A stretch of 64,000 bases of DNA from the NCBI GenBank assembly GCA_004369085.1, contig ML210174.1, positions 1 to 64,000 on the forward strand, given 5' to 3'. The translations under genes were made by a program, and so were the position numbers. Of this stretch, positions 48,376-61,209 are shown piece after piece (positions within the stretch are counted from its first letter, which is position 1; every line of letters starts with the position of its first letter). Source of the stretch: Coprinopsis marcescibilis. Lineage: Eukaryota; Basidiomycota; Agaricomycetes; Agaricales; Psathyrellaceae. The notes under the pieces were generated by a model. The model made no database searches, had not been told where the DNA came from, and was given only the letters and a program-made list of their open reading frames with translations.

Positions 48376-49912
48376 ATGAACGACGACTTGTCCAGAATGT
48401 CTTACCACCGTGCACCCCTGTCATCTATTGTGACGAACGACGACGAACGACACAAACGTAAGAAGCCCCTTTCTTCCATGCTCTTCCCATGTTGTGCCAA
48501 TGTGAAGGGAGAGAATGCAAAAGTCCGCGAACTCATTCTCATTATCACATTTTAGCATCTCGAATGTACAAGCCACAAATGGAGCCCCCAATGCCCTTTG
48601 GCGATTACCGCCAGACGAGCGGCTCAGGCGATTGTCAACTTGGCGTCATCGGTTCACCTCAAAGCGTAATCTCTGGGCAATTTGCTGGCAAAACCATCCG
48701 CGCCGAGCTGCAAGAATTGCAGAAAGCGGAATTAGGGCGCAAGTAAGTTTCTCTTTCTGTTCTTTTTTTGCTCTGTCGATCCTACACGCGTTTTGTTTGC
48801 CATGTGTGATATGTGAAGAGTCAAGCTTTATTACATCTGTGCCTGCCTACCTATCCATCTCCTTTGATACCCTTATTCATTGTGACGTACGTGAAGAGTT
48901 CAACGTTAACTAACTGTGCTATTTTAATCCTCCAGGTATGCGAGAGTAGATCGTCGACCACTAGATCCGCCACCGGTTGTCTTGCTCCGGGTACATCAGG
49001 TGAAAACCACCAGCGCAGGCTTAAACTTTGAGAGAGAGCTACCATGCGAGTGGGTCACCCTGTCCCCTTGCTTCACAACGCGCTTATATTGAACTGTGTT
49101 TTGTCCAAAACTTTAGCGAGATTCGAAATCTCGGTATTATGTGCACCGTCGATCTATTCCCTGTGCCCGAGCAATCTACGAACCTAAGCAGCAACGGTCT
49201 CCAAGTAGCGACACCACCGATGCCCATGCCGGTCTACCGCTCGGGGAGCTACCATGGGTACACAGAACCGGCAACCCTAACCTACTACCCTCTGCACCCT
49301 TTCAAGACCTCCGACATGAACGGCAGGGAGATCAGCGTGTCCCCCTTCCAGATTCCACGGCGGCAACCTGTCCTCAGTCCCGTCGCCCCCAACGACCCTC
49401 CAAAGGACGTCGTTTATAGATTTGGCAGTCATTTGATCACTGAATCTTCCAAGATGACACCTGCACTCGTCGGCGAGAAATTTATCGAACCGACGCAGGT
49501 GGATTACAAGGGCCAGAAAGCCCTCGTGTTCGTGTTTAGCGTGAGTATACCATCGTCAACTTCTACCTTCCGGCCCGTTACTTAGTGCTTCTCATTTACA
49601 GGACCTCGCCGTGCAACGAGAGGGCTCCTTCATCCTCCGTTATCGCGTTTTCGACATCTTCAGCCGGACACAAGACTCCGAAGAACCTCCCTTCCTCGCT
49701 GAGGTGTTTGGTGGTCCCTTCAGAGTATACTCCACCCGAGAATTCCCCGGTTTGGAGCCATCGACAGATCTCACAAGAGTACGCATCCATCCATTGGATT
49801 TTTCCTTTCGTCATACTGACTTTCTGTCTTATCATAGTCTCTGTCCAAATACGGTGTTCGAGTGACACTCCGCGACGCAGAGCGCAAGTCGAAGAAGCGT
49901 GGTCCATCATGA
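48376..49912 (+). CDS. Velvet domain transcription regulator (VelB/VosA-like)
   Basis: A member of the fungus-specific velvet family, which regulates development and secondary metabolism and binds DNA with an NF-kB-like fold. The first exon (MNDDLSRMSYHRAPLSSIV) ends at CACAAAC before the donor gtaag and joins MYKPQMEPPMPFGDYRQ. The velvet domain starts RKYARVDRRPLDPPPVVLLR and goes on, across an intron I place at about 49057-49112, with EIRNLGIMCTVDLFPVPEQ. A Pro/Tyr-rich insert follows. The second half has TQVDYKGQKALVFVFSDLAV, REGSFILRYRVFDIFSR and AEVFGGPFRVYSTREFPGL, then STDLTRSLSKYGVRVTLRD and a short basic end, RKSKKRGPS, with stop at 49910-49912. I cannot tell VelB from VosA with certainty. 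The intron-rich structure and C-terminus fit basidiomycete members. Confidence 0.88.
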
Positions 49913-51759
49913 CCGCCCTATTGCTAGCTTTCTCTTCGCCTTCTGCCTCTTCTCTCTCTGCTTTTGCGCATCACTCATTGGCGCCGACTCGACGAATCCA
50001 AAATCAACTTATTCATGGAGCTCAATCTGCCATTGTACCAATAGCCCATATCACTATTTCCCTCTCTCACTGCACAGCATCCTGATACCCCCGTTGTACT
50101 ATAACGCATTCGCATTTCTCTCACACCTCTTACTCGTACCACACCTGTCTTCATAGTCGTATTTATACTGTACCAGCATCCTTCTCTGTCGCTGCGCGCA
50201 TTCCAGTACTAGTGCTTGTTCACTTTTCTTCCTTCATTTGCTCCACTTTGAGTAGTGGGTTGGCCATGAAGATGCAGCTTCTACTATAGGATAGTCTATA
50301 ATCCGATTCATTAATCCGCAACATGTCCTGAGAGAAACTGGCGAGTTGTGGACTGCAGGTGGGGAAAACGGCACGCGCAAGATACGCGTCAGTCAATTAT
50401 AGGCGTGATTGTCACATGATGCTAAACGCGAGTGACGCGCGTCCCCCCCAACCCCGAGAGCTTAAACCCGTCCCCACCAACCTGGAGTTCGTTCACCGGT
50501 TCATCTTGCCAGCGACTTTCCCCTGTCGCTAGAACATGAACCTCAATGCCCAGCCAACTGGAACATGCAATCCCGACCAAGATCAGTGAACTCCACAGAC
50601 GTTTAGTTGGGCCCAAGTTGAGAATCGCAGGAAGGTGGGTGCTAGTTGCTGGCCCCGCGTTTGATTTGAGTTGCTGATGGACGTCAGAGTTCTGGTATAT
50701 GATGCGGCGGATGCATTGGCTACTCTTTTGGACTACGACGGGCGACATACCGTCTCGGTCGACGTCAGCAACGCACTCGACGACCGGTCGGGGGAGTGGG
50801 CTAGTGAGAGATTAAGTACCGTCATTGCATTGGGATACCTGGAGGAGATCTATGTAGGTCCATATCCAACCATTGCGTATGCAGTTGCTGATCGCTATGG
50901 ATCCCTAGTCTGAGCACCCAAGAACAGACGATTTACCTTCTGGAGTCGAACCGCCTACCGCTGGGATACGATTTAGGGCAATCCTGGTAGCTCCAGCGAG
51001 GGACTTGGATTTGATGTTGTGGGATGCGGTTGTGGAGGACGTTCAGGCTCGCGCGGGTGAGAAGTAACGGCGTCGCATATGGATGGGAGTGCAGTGACAG
51101 TAGCCGACTGCCCGGGTACTACTGGGTACTAATCCACCTGTATTCCGTGGCTCTTGTTCAATGTATGAATGTACCACAAATGGCTCTGCTGTCTTACAAG
51201 ACTATAGATTGCGTCTCAAACTTGCCCTCGACCCCATATTGTCCTGCCAGCGGGCCGGGCGGCGTTGATTCCCGAATAGATTAGATGTATGATGGGTGCC
51301 AAGATAATTGTACGGACACGAGGAGATGGAACAGCTGTCGACGTTTCTTTCAGTTTGGCTCTGAGACTGGGCACTTAGCTCTGCAGTCCTGGCAAAATGG
51401 CAGCATCTTCTCAATAAAAAGACCTGAGAAAAGGATAATAGCAGGGGACAGAGACAAAGGATGAAGCGGACCACTATTGGTCCCCACGGATCGAAGTCAG
51501 ATGGGGTTACCGTAATAGGCAAGAGGTAGAGCCACCTGCCTTTGACACAAGGCAGACGCTTCACTGGCTTGTCTTTTTCCCCCTCGCCAATCACTTCTGC
51601 TCATCGTTCAACCCCTCGTCCTCGTCGTCCTCGTCGTTCTCTAACACTCTACCGAGCTATCTCTCCCCTTCGCTCCAACTTCTACCACTATATTTCAAAT
51701 CTACCCAATTCCTCCCCCGCATGTACACCGATTGTGTGGCCTCCACTTCCAGATTAACC
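49913..51759. other. Intergenic region with only weak open frames
   Basis: About 1.8 kb separate the velvet gene and the next plus-strand gene. A minus-strand frame at 50422-50748 has a hydrophobic stretch (LWSSLILVGIACSSWLGI) and an overlapping plus-strand frame lies at 50671-50913. Neither has a convincing start, family motif or clean exon chain, so I call no gene. From about 51590 the sequence becomes pyrimidine-rich, as expected just upstream of a fungal transcription start. Confidence 0.45.
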
Positions 51760-53231
51760 ATGCAAGATATATGGGACGACTCGACCCGACGGCTCACCTT
51801 TCCTCTTTCCGATGGTCGTTCAGAGCAGATCTTTTCTGACCCTCATTCCCGACCCGCAGAACACTCTGTACATCCTCCCAAGGCTAGCCGTCATCAGCAC
51901 CGCTCGCTTTCGGCCCTACCTGCTTTGACTGAGATTCCAGTTCGATTCCAGGTCTCTCCGGGTGTCTGGACAGATGGAGAGAGTCAGGTATACTCATCCG
52001 ACCTACCCGAAGTCCAGGACTTGTTGAGCGTCGCAAGAAAGACCCTAGTCCTGCCGGCAGCCTCTTCAGATCTTGTCTTTACTCTCGCAGCATTGGAAGT
52101 TTTCTACAAGCCAGGAGATCCTGCGCATTGGCTTTTCTGGAGCGACGAAAAGAAGAACGAGACGGCGGACGTCGTTACCCAGATTTCTTGTGAGTCTCAG
52201 TCCTGCGCGCTGCTTAGTCGGGAGCCTAATGGAACTCTCCCGCAGTGCATCGTCCGCCTCTGATTAAGTCTAGCGTTGCGTGGAACGGAAAGCCAGAGTA
52301 TCTGTCTATTCTCGCCAACCAGCATGGCGGAACGTGGCGTCAGTTCTTCGAGTTGGAGGCATGGTATACCATCCTGGTTCCCCCGAAGCCCTCCACTCCG
52401 CCCAGAGCCCTTAGTCTGCGAAAGCGGAAGGTTCTGCCTGGCGCATTCCGTGAACCCTCAAGGTCGCCTGGTCTCGAAGATGAAGCTGAAGAGCTGCCGG
52501 TCGAGGCGCGGAGCAGTAGAAACAAGAAATCTAGAAGCCCAGAGCAAGACGATGTTTCAACCGACAAACGTACATCCAGATCCGATGCTGCGCGTTCAAA
52601 GACGAAGACCCAACCTGCGCACTCTCTACCTCTTGTCTCGCCTTCGCCTTCTACCCGTCATCTTCCCCCGACTTTCCAAGCGATTCAAGACATGTCGCCG
52701 CTTTCTGAGATTGTGGATCTAGATCCCGAGCAACAATCTACCGGCCCACGCACAAAGCGCAAGATCAACGCCCCATCGCGATACCCTCAACCCGTAACCT
52801 CTGGAAAGGACTGCTCTCCGACGCTCATGGAGGCCTCGCTGTTGCTGGGCCCTGCACAGGCAGGGTGGACATTGCAAACGCAAGCAGTCACGCATAATCG
52901 CAATCGCTCGACCTCCACCGATTCAACCTCTGCCGCCACCGTGGTTCAATCTCTCGGATCGCGTAGCAGCTCCGTATCGTCGGCGCTCACCGCCGTCGAA
53001 ACTGCTACCTCCATTCCTAGCCTAAAGAGAAAGGCTGAAGTTCTCGACGAGTGCAACGATCCCGAAATACCGGAAACGGAAATTGTGGAGGAGGAAGGCA
53101 CGCGAACTCGAGGTAGGACTGCTCGAGCCAAGAAATCCGCCAAAGGGCCGGATGTCGAAGAATATGTCGCTACTGCGAAAGCGACAAAAACCGCTTCAAG
53201 ATCTAACAGGAAGAAAGCACGCAAAGTGTAG
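51760..53231 (+). CDS. Unrecognised basic, Ser-rich protein, probably nuclear
   Basis: A two-exon gene of about 470 residues that I do not recognise. Exon 1 starts MQDIWDDSTRRLTFPLSDGR. The ordered part seems to lie within the first 210 residues: TEIPVRFQVSPGVWTDGESQ, DLVFTLAALEVFYKPGDPAH, WLFWSDEKKNETA, then across an intron (52192-52243) ISLHRPPLIKSSVAWNGK and GGTWRQFFELEAWYTILVPP. After that the protein is rich in Ser, Pro, Arg and Lys, with basic clusters such as SLRKRKVLPGAFREPSR, SSRNKKSRSPEQD, GPRTKRKINAPSR and a C-terminal RTRGRTARAKKSAKG, ending SRSNRKKARKV at 53229-53231. The basic patches suggest nuclear localisation or nucleic acid binding. An in-frame ATG at 51721 is a possible alternative start. 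Codon use is like that of the neighbouring genes. Confidence 0.75.
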
Positions 53232-56200
53232 AATCTAACGAATCATCAACGTCTCGATATGTTACAGGATTTTTATCCTTCCTTATGGATAATATTACCC
53301 CACGGCCGGAACGACACCCTATCACGAGGACTTTTTTTGTTTTTCCACACACGCCACGAGCGATGAACATTCGCTCCTTCATTCTCTCCTCTACGGACAG
53401 AACATCCAACTTTGCAACTTTCAGCATCCATTCTCCCATATCTCTCACTCCCTCGAACCTGTACACATATTCTCTGTCTGCCTCTCTCTGCATCCTCAAT
53501 TGTTACCTCTGGCCCAGTTTCTATCTTCTCCAATCTCGTCGCCCACTGTCCATAGTCCATCCCTTTCTGTATATCCCCTCCCTTTCTTCCTTTCTCTCAG
53601 TCTCTCAGTCTCTCCGCCTGTGCCGCATCTGTTCTATCATCATCGTATCTTTCCCTTTCTGTATATCCCCTCCCTTTCTTCCTTTCTCTCAGTCTCTCAG
53701 TCTCTCCGCCTGTGCCGCATCTGTTCTATCATCATCGTATCTTGGGTTTTTATCCGTCTCTTACTTCCGATTTTGTTGCTATGTTTTTATTCTCGCTTTG
53801 TATCATTATGTAGAGCTAAATAGCCCTGTACCCTGCAAGCTTAGAGTAACAAGTGGAAATAAACTGGTCTCTTACTTGGCGTCTTTTGTTCCGGAGAGCC
53901 CGCAAGAGACAACCTGGGCCTTGGAGCTTGTAGTCATCATTAATCCTTACGGACTGACCTTCTTGGGATGAGTTCTTGGGGGAACGACAGCCTTTTAGAT
54001 CTGCGCATACGCTTGTGTACGAGTTTGAGGTATATTTGCAGCGAGCTGAATAGGGGCAGTCAGCGCATCAAAACGGAAATGATGTTGCTGCATGTTCCAA
54101 TTCCGGTGGTTCAACTTTGCGCTCAAACTCAAGCTCCGTGGCCTGCACTGCGCTCGACCCTCTTCCAGGTCCCAACCCTTGCTCGCCATCTCTGCTACCC
54201 CTTTTGCATGCATTAGCCTTACCGCATGCTCAAGAACACAGGAAAAGGAACCCAGCTTGTCAGCCAACCTCCCTGTCTTCGAATTCTCAGCGACGGCGCT
54301 CAGTGACATGGAAGACTTTTTCTATCTGTTCGAAGCTCAAAGCCGCTGATGACAGGCGGGAGACGTGGAAAGCCGATGCCAACCGATGTTCGAATTCGTC
54401 GAAGAGGTGCAATTTCTTCGACTCTTTGCTTGAAAGCGTTGATATTCGCTTGCGATGGCGAGATCATCGTGATTCGTGGAAGATGGTGAACTCGACGAAG
54501 CTCGACTCAATGGCGGAGTTCATCATGTTTGAGTGGTAAAAACCGAGCACGTCTGAACCTCGCTGCGTTACTTCTTGTCCTGACCTTCTACAGTCTTCAA
54601 CATGTATGCTGAATTTGCCTTTTTCGAACTAGCATATAGGCCTGTATCGCGATCGGTTTGACGAACAGGGAAGACTTGCTTTCTGCAACAGGCCTCCTGA
54701 GTGTCATGTAGCCTGTGGAGCTTTGGCTGTCTGTGAACCTTATTGGTTCCATGCCGACAACGCGGTTCAAGTTGAGCTCAAGGTGCAGGTTATTCCGCTG
54801 CTTGGGACAAAATAAGCACGAAGTGCTTCTCCATTTGCCTATGGTGACCCAGCCACGCAACGATCCATTCTCATTTTCCTTATGTCCACCGTGTTCCCAG
54901 CCTGGGACCTTTTGGTGGTCTCCCGATCGTATGCTTATTTTGTAGAAAGAACGGCTATCTGCTGGTGCACATGCTCCACGTTCATCGGAGAGCACGGGGA
55001 ATTGCTTATTGATACCTGGTGTATCTCCACGCTTTTTGGCGTTGGTTAACTCTTTCCTTCTTGGACGAGGCGGTTCAGAGATTGGGAGTGCACGGCTAAG
55101 AATGGTTCGCGAGGCTGGGTGGGTCCGATTGCAGAAGTCCTTCTTTCCGCTTTTTGCTGACTGTCTATCTACAAACCAGGGGTTTTTCCGACAACAAGCA
55201 GGATCAGGAGCGACTTACGCAGGTAACTGTGAGGTCATTGCTGGTAAACCCACGTGCGATTGTTCGCCTACCCAGTTCCATGCTCGCTTCCGATGACCCC
55301 TGTGGATGGCTAACCCAGAGACGTAGGGAAGGCTACGGTTTTTGCCTTTGCCTCCTCTGCGTTGGTTTTGGCCAATCTTTCGCGGGAGAGGTTTGAGCAC
55401 AACACCTCCGAGTCGTGCTCTTCCAACTAGAAACCTTCTCAAATTCTGTGATCAGAATCGCTCTCCAACCAACTTGCCCCTGTTTCCTCACACACACTGG
55501 GGAAGGCTTTTGATAAGGTCATGGGGTTTCCCCGAACTCCAAAAGCCTTCGTTCCGAGAGTCAGGGCCACCACCTGTTTCCTCGAGAACTCACTGTGCGG
55601 ATGTTATAGAACCCTCGAACGAATGTAGAAGGAGTCTAATTTGCACGGATGAGCTATTACTTTCTCTCACCCAATGTACAGTGTATCATTAACCCATCCC
55701 ATCCACCGGCTGTTCCCTGTGGATGAAATGACAACCGTAGCACCTCAGCTCCTGCGTTACATTTGTCCACCACCGGGTCTATAATCAATGTTGGCCTTGA
55801 CAGGAACTGTGATTCCCCCTCGTTGATGGTTCAGTATGGCGGGTTTATAGCGGTGCGTCTTCCCTTCCGCTCATCTATGCATATTCTCAGGGGATCATGG
55901 TAGCTAATCAAATTCCTTTAGACATTTTTATTAGCGGTGATCCTTTCTCAATGGACCTAACGCCTTCGCTCAGGGCACGGTCTTTAAGCTTCACTCTACG
56001 GAGAAAATACAGACCTTCACAGGCAGTGGCTATTTCTTCGGTAAATCTACGCATTCACGGGATCAGGGCAGACAATACCGCCGTCTGGCTGCACGAGAAA
56101 CTGCGGAGACCATCCCTCTACCGCCGCGTCAAGTCCCACAGGAACCTCGCTTCATTCAACGACGATCGATCATGGACCCAACTTTTCTTCATGGAATGTT

Positions 56201-59200
56201 CAATTGGTTTTGGCCATCGAATTCTCAGCACTATGCAATCGTCTACATCCCAGCGATCTATCAGCCAGGCTGCAACTCCATGCTTTCTGTTGCGGTCGAT
56301 GATCGCGAGAAGATATAAATTTGGCTACACCGACCCGAACTTAAGACCCTCCGTTCTCTTTCCAGCGTAGGCCAGAGTACGTCTGTGGGTCTTTTCCCGC
56401 TGCCCGACGATCGCGTCTCGAACGTGGCTTTTCTCCCTCGGGTTTCGGCATTGTGCGCTGTTGCAAGCTGCCAATTACTGGGATTTGCTGTGCTGTTTCA
56501 AGGTACCTTCCCGTTCTGTGGATTTGGCAGATCTTTCCTCTGTTCATCAAATGGCAATCGCGTTCGTTATGGTGTTCTCCTTGCATCTTCACCGACCTAC
56601 CACCCGCATCTACATATATATCGCCAACGGCTGAGGCACTGCAACGATCTTCGCGTTCGTGCGGCTTTGAAAGGAGTTTTCCCTCTGGCTCGGCTCGCGG
56701 AAACAAGGAAACCGTGCATTCTCTCTCAGTTACGGTGATGATACGATGATGATATCATTGACGGTGTCTTTTGGCATCACGTCTTTACACTATGCGCCAA
56801 GCGTTTACGTGAACGCGCAAGTTTCAGCGAATTTCACACCGGGTATAAACTAACCTAACTGGACAACCCCTTGGTAGGCTTAACTTGCTGAGGCAACCAG
56901 GAGATCCTTTAGCGACTGAGGAGACCACATAGATCTAAAAAATACAAGGAGGGTAATGATACAAGGGAATGGCAGGTGGATCGTAGTAACCTTGGGCTGA
57001 TCGGTTATCGAATCCATGGTGAGCGCAAATATGAACACTTCTAGTTTGAAAGATCAAAACTAACAACAATTTTGAATGCTTATAGTACGCAGCTTGGCGA
57101 ACGGTTTAAACATTTTAGGCTGTGTTTCCTTCATCCTGAAAATTTCTTCATACCGATACAAACGGTTTCTCCATGGGATCGGAGGTATCAGCGGTTTCCT
57201 CGATGTATAACACTGGTGACCGTAACCGATTCAAGCAGTGCTAGTGAGGTCGTAAGTCATGGCGACTCACAGTGGTTTGCAGTTTGAAGATGTACGTGTT
57301 TCTGGATGATTGTCGAGCTTTGACTGAACAGTGATACAGTTTGACATTCAAGCTTTTGGCTCGCAATGATATTCCACTTGCCGTACCCAAGTAACTTTGT
57401 CCCGACCAGAACGCAAAGTCCGGTCCGCTGAGATACTACAGGCATCTCAGTCCTCTGTTCTCCACCTGCACAGCAGATGTCTACGGTGTCATTCGGCAAA
57501 CCGATGTGTGTGTATCTGTGGATGCTGCCTGAAACTTGCTCGATTTGCGCACTACAAAGCCGGTGACCTGTCGGAACAGTAACTTCATCGCACAAGTGTG
57601 GCTTGGACCGCCTCGCTGCAGTAATCTGCGACTTGAGCGGCGGCACAAGTTGCGTTAGAAGCGAAAACACCGACGGTCTCAACAAAAGTTGAGGATATTC
57701 GCTTGTATTTCCAACTCCAGTATGCGCCGTTTGTCCTTGCTGAAAACATCAAGTTGTAATCACTATGATTGCGGTCATGGAGACGTTGGCAGTTCTGCTT
57801 GACGCACCCAGAGTTGCACTTTCTTTCTAAAGAACATACCGGTAATAGATGATCGCCGTTGGAGTTCGGGGATAAATCAATTCCAGAGCAGGTGGTACAT
57901 ACTTACTTATGTACGTTGGAGGGAGGAATGGGGTACCGGAAGGGTGGTCCGAATGTTTGTGCGAATGCCCCTTACGATTACGACTCTCCACTGGGGGTAG
58001 GCCTTCTGCGGGGAACTCGGCTTGTTGGCGTTTTGTAAAAGGGAAGCATAGGGTAGGGGTCAGCGGGCTCCAGACTCCAGACTCCGTTATCCCAGACTTC
58101 AGTGTGCAGGTGACTTCCTTATGAAGGGAGGGAATGGACGTTATAGTAGCTGAGACGAGTGGGGTATGGAGATAATTGATGTTATGGATGTGGAACTCGG
58201 TGTGTTCAAGTTGGGATGAGAAATGTGAGAGGTACTGATGCGAGGTCTTTTGTTCTCAGTAAGGGCGCTGGCGCCAAGTTGGGCGAATGTCGCGCCTAGG
58301 AGGCATAACGGACGCATGTAGCGGACAAGCGCCCGAGTGCAGCTGTTCCGCCAATTTGATGGCGATGTTGGTATTTTTGAAACTGTCTCCTTTAGTGTGC
58401 TCATACGGCTCAACGGGGCAAGACCTGCATTCAGGTGATATGACTAGGTTGAGAGACGAGTCAAGATTAATATTTACTGCATTTCGCAATTCCTGTAGAG
58501 AACGGTGTATATGAGAAGGAGAATGTGGTGTTTCAGGTTTAGCGCTGTTAGTGGTTTAAGTTTAAGTACGGTAAGAACGGAATATAGCCGGTACCTGGGG
58601 CCTTGCTGGGCAGAATGGCTGAACAGCTCTTGGTCGACTTGGATTTTGTTTAGATCATGGGTAAGGGGTAGGTATGTTATCGCAATGATATCATTTGCAT
58701 CCGGATGGCGGCCCCGCATCTACGTGTGCGGGAAGATAGATGTTGGAAGAGGGAGGATGGGTTGCACAAGGAAACTCAATTAATTACGCACTAATAAAGT
58801 TACAGTTTACATTTCCAGTCTCATCTCAGGAATAGCACACAGATGAAACCCGCGATTCAATAGGCATTGCTAATGTCCACTTGATGTCCATTCCAACATT
58901 CCGAACGCCTCGGCAAAAGAAATCTCCTGCAATCATACTCGACTGACTTGACAGCAGTTTACAGGTTGAGAAATCATCCGGAAAGGTGAGGTATTCTGGG
59001 CCCGGGGAGGTCAAGGCTCAGGAACACAGTGCTCGAACAGGCAGGAGAAGAAGCAAGAGGAAGGTATGATGGTGTACCGCACCTCGGACTCGGAGAATTC
59101 ATGAACCTTGTCACCGGGAATGGGGAGAATGACTGCCAGTGGGAGCTGGTCCTAAGCTCGGAGAAATGCGACAGGGCATGGGTTCCATTATGGGATGTCC

Positions 59201-61209
59201 CTTTGAGGCGCTCCCTCTTGAGGAGACTCCAGCTCTCAAGATCTGGCAATAATGAAATGAATTGAAATAATTAGCGTGTGAGATATGGTAATCCAGAATC
59301 ATGATGTGCTTGTGCTGGATGGTCTGCTGATGATGACGCCGCCGTTGAAAGAAACTTTAAATTTTGCATCTGGGGAATTGGAAGCACTTGGTGGGATGGT
59401 GGTGCATGAGGCGAGCCAGGGCATCACTGACATATGCGCCATAAAGGCGCCCAAGCCTCAAATCCAACATATGGCTGCGCCGCTTCCTTGCTCAATGATC
59501 AGTATGAATTGCTTGGCGTTCTATAAACCTGATGATGACAGGCGTCCCAAGAAAGGTGATTAGCAGAACTTCCAAATCAGACTTCAAAGACTTTCTGTCT
59601 GTCCGTTCTGTTTGACGTGTGTAATTATCGAACATCTTTGGTATCCGATGCATGGTAGATGATGAAGGGGGAACATAGACAAGGGTACTCCATGTTGTTG
59701 CGGTGCTAGGAATAGGTTTCGAGGGCTTCTATCTCGCAGGCGAATGCTTGGGCTTGATATTTAGCGGCTACTATGGGTTGAGGTTTCATACACCTCGGAG
59801 CCGGATAGTAGAGGAATATTCAAGTTCAAGCTTTGATAAAACGCCACTTTTGACACCTCGTACAGTAGCACGAAAATCTCTCATGAAGGTGGTATTATGA
59901 ATTGAATCCTGGACCCCGAACGACTTCCGGTTGGTGCAAAGACTTGGCTTGAGTTTAGTAGATTATTCATTATTACCCGAGAATAAGCAAGGTATATCTC
60001 CGTCGCCCTGGCGTGCTTCTGAAGGGATTATCATATCCCCAGTAGGATATGCTCAGGTGGTGCTGCTACCCTGAGTGTACTTGCTTGTGGGATGAGGGGA
60101 AGTTATGAAATTCTAGGGTGGTTGACGCAAATGAGAATCTAGAATTGCCGAGCCGCTGTATGATTTTCGAGTTAATTTTGTACGTGGAGTTGGACAGGCA
60201 GAGTGCTGCATGGGTCCGAAAGAGTCTTCGAAAGCGGCATGTACAAGTCCCATTTAATTCAGACAAGCTTCTATCCTTTGAGATCGCAAGGGGAGATGAG
60301 AACGGCATGCGACGGCAGCTAAGTTGATGTTTGTCATGCAAGTTAACCGGCATTGTACTTAGTACCCACAGTAATTTTAAAAGGGGAGGCAGTTGCTATA
60401 CACATCTGCCAAGCGGCGAAGAGATTATTACTATTAGTTGTTCGCCATGATAAGTGGACCGCACGATGGTGCTTCTGGGGGAGTGAAAGAAAGAGTTAGC
60501 TCTCTACACCGTTTGCAAGGGAGATAGGGATGGAGATCTGAGATTGCATGGACCGGGACAGCGGGAACCGGAATCGTACCGCCGTCGTTCCTGATGGGGG
60601 TGGACCCGGAATACCAAGAGGGAATACTGTTGCAAGTTCCAGACGGCGAGGGCAGTGCGATAGCTATCAGGAGACGAGACGAGACTGGATGAACAGCATG
60701 AGACAGGGACGAGACCTAGCTACCGTCGTCGCGAACATTATCGAGGCGACCAGGACGATATGTTTTCGAATGTGTGCCTGATAAAGCGAAGAACAATTGC
60801 GGTCAGCAACAATTGCGGGTTTTGCGACCGTTCTTGAGTGAATATCCGATTCGCATGACGTCTGGATGCCTGGTATTTTGGATTGAAACGGGACATTTTC
60901 GGTGGATGATTGAATCCCAGCCGGCGTCCAGTCTTCATCAGCGTTTTACACGACAAAGACGACTCAGTCCCACAGCACAGAGAACAATCGTTAGATATTT
61001 CGTTTATGAACTGTATAGACAAAGGAGACAGGACTAGTGCAGTGGAATAGTGGAGAGGGGAAAGTGAAAGCAACGTGACTTCTCGGTGGCGGATTTGGTA
61101 ACCTCCGTGACATTTGTGACTGAGCAGGGATTTCTCAGTCGATTGTTGCATTTGGCTCAACCGACCTCCTCTTGTCCTCTTCCCACCACCATCCCTCGGG
61201 GCCGACTCA
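53232..61209. other. Gene-poor region of about 8 kb
   Basis: I find no protein gene here that I can support. Open frames are short (none above about 200 codons apart from a C/T-skewed one at 53285-53971), often begin with GTG or TTG, and have no family motif or splice-linked continuation. The first 600 bases are strongly pyrimidine-rich on the plus strand. The rest has ordinary base composition and contains many stop codons in all frames. The region ends at the promoter of the AFF4-like candidate gene. It could be long regulatory DNA, untranslated leader sequence or non-coding RNA. Confidence 0.55.
53560..53743. repeat. Perfect 92-bp tandem duplication
   Basis: Two head-to-tail copies, 53560-53651 and 53652-53743, are identical by eye. 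Each copy begins tccctttctgtatatcccct and contains a smaller internal repeat (tctctcag twice) followed by tccgcctgtgccgcatctg. The unit is pyrimidine-rich. It lies about 330 bases after the stop of the unrecognised gene, so it is intergenic or in a 3' UTR. Confidence 0.95.

Noticed and set aside
50422..50913. Overlapping open frames on both strands, one with a hydrophobic segment
   Set aside because: No convincing start, no family motif and no consistent exon chain on either strand; kept only as intergenic.
50940..50970. Exact match to the tRNA B-box consensus (GGTTCGACTCC) on the minus strand
   Set aside because: The flanking bases cannot form a T-arm stem beyond two pairs and I see no acceptor stem or A box at the right distance.
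53285..53971. Long plus-strand open frame of 228 codons
   Set aside because: It owes its openness to C/T-rich sequence, includes both copies of the tandem duplication and shows only low-complexity Ser/Leu/Phe content.
53995..54530. Minus-strand frames that together looked like a small gene (SLSAKLNHRNWNMQQHHF and LFDEFEHRLASAFHVSRL)
   Set aside because: The two parts are in different frames and I could not find a GT..AG intron that joins them.
55897..56370. 157-codon plus-strand open frame starting with ATG
   Set aside because: No recognisable motif, no splice-linked extension, and its length is not surprising in 8 kb of non-coding DNA.
57257..57685. 142-codon minus-strand open frame
   Set aside because: Begins with TTG, has no family features and no neighbouring exons.
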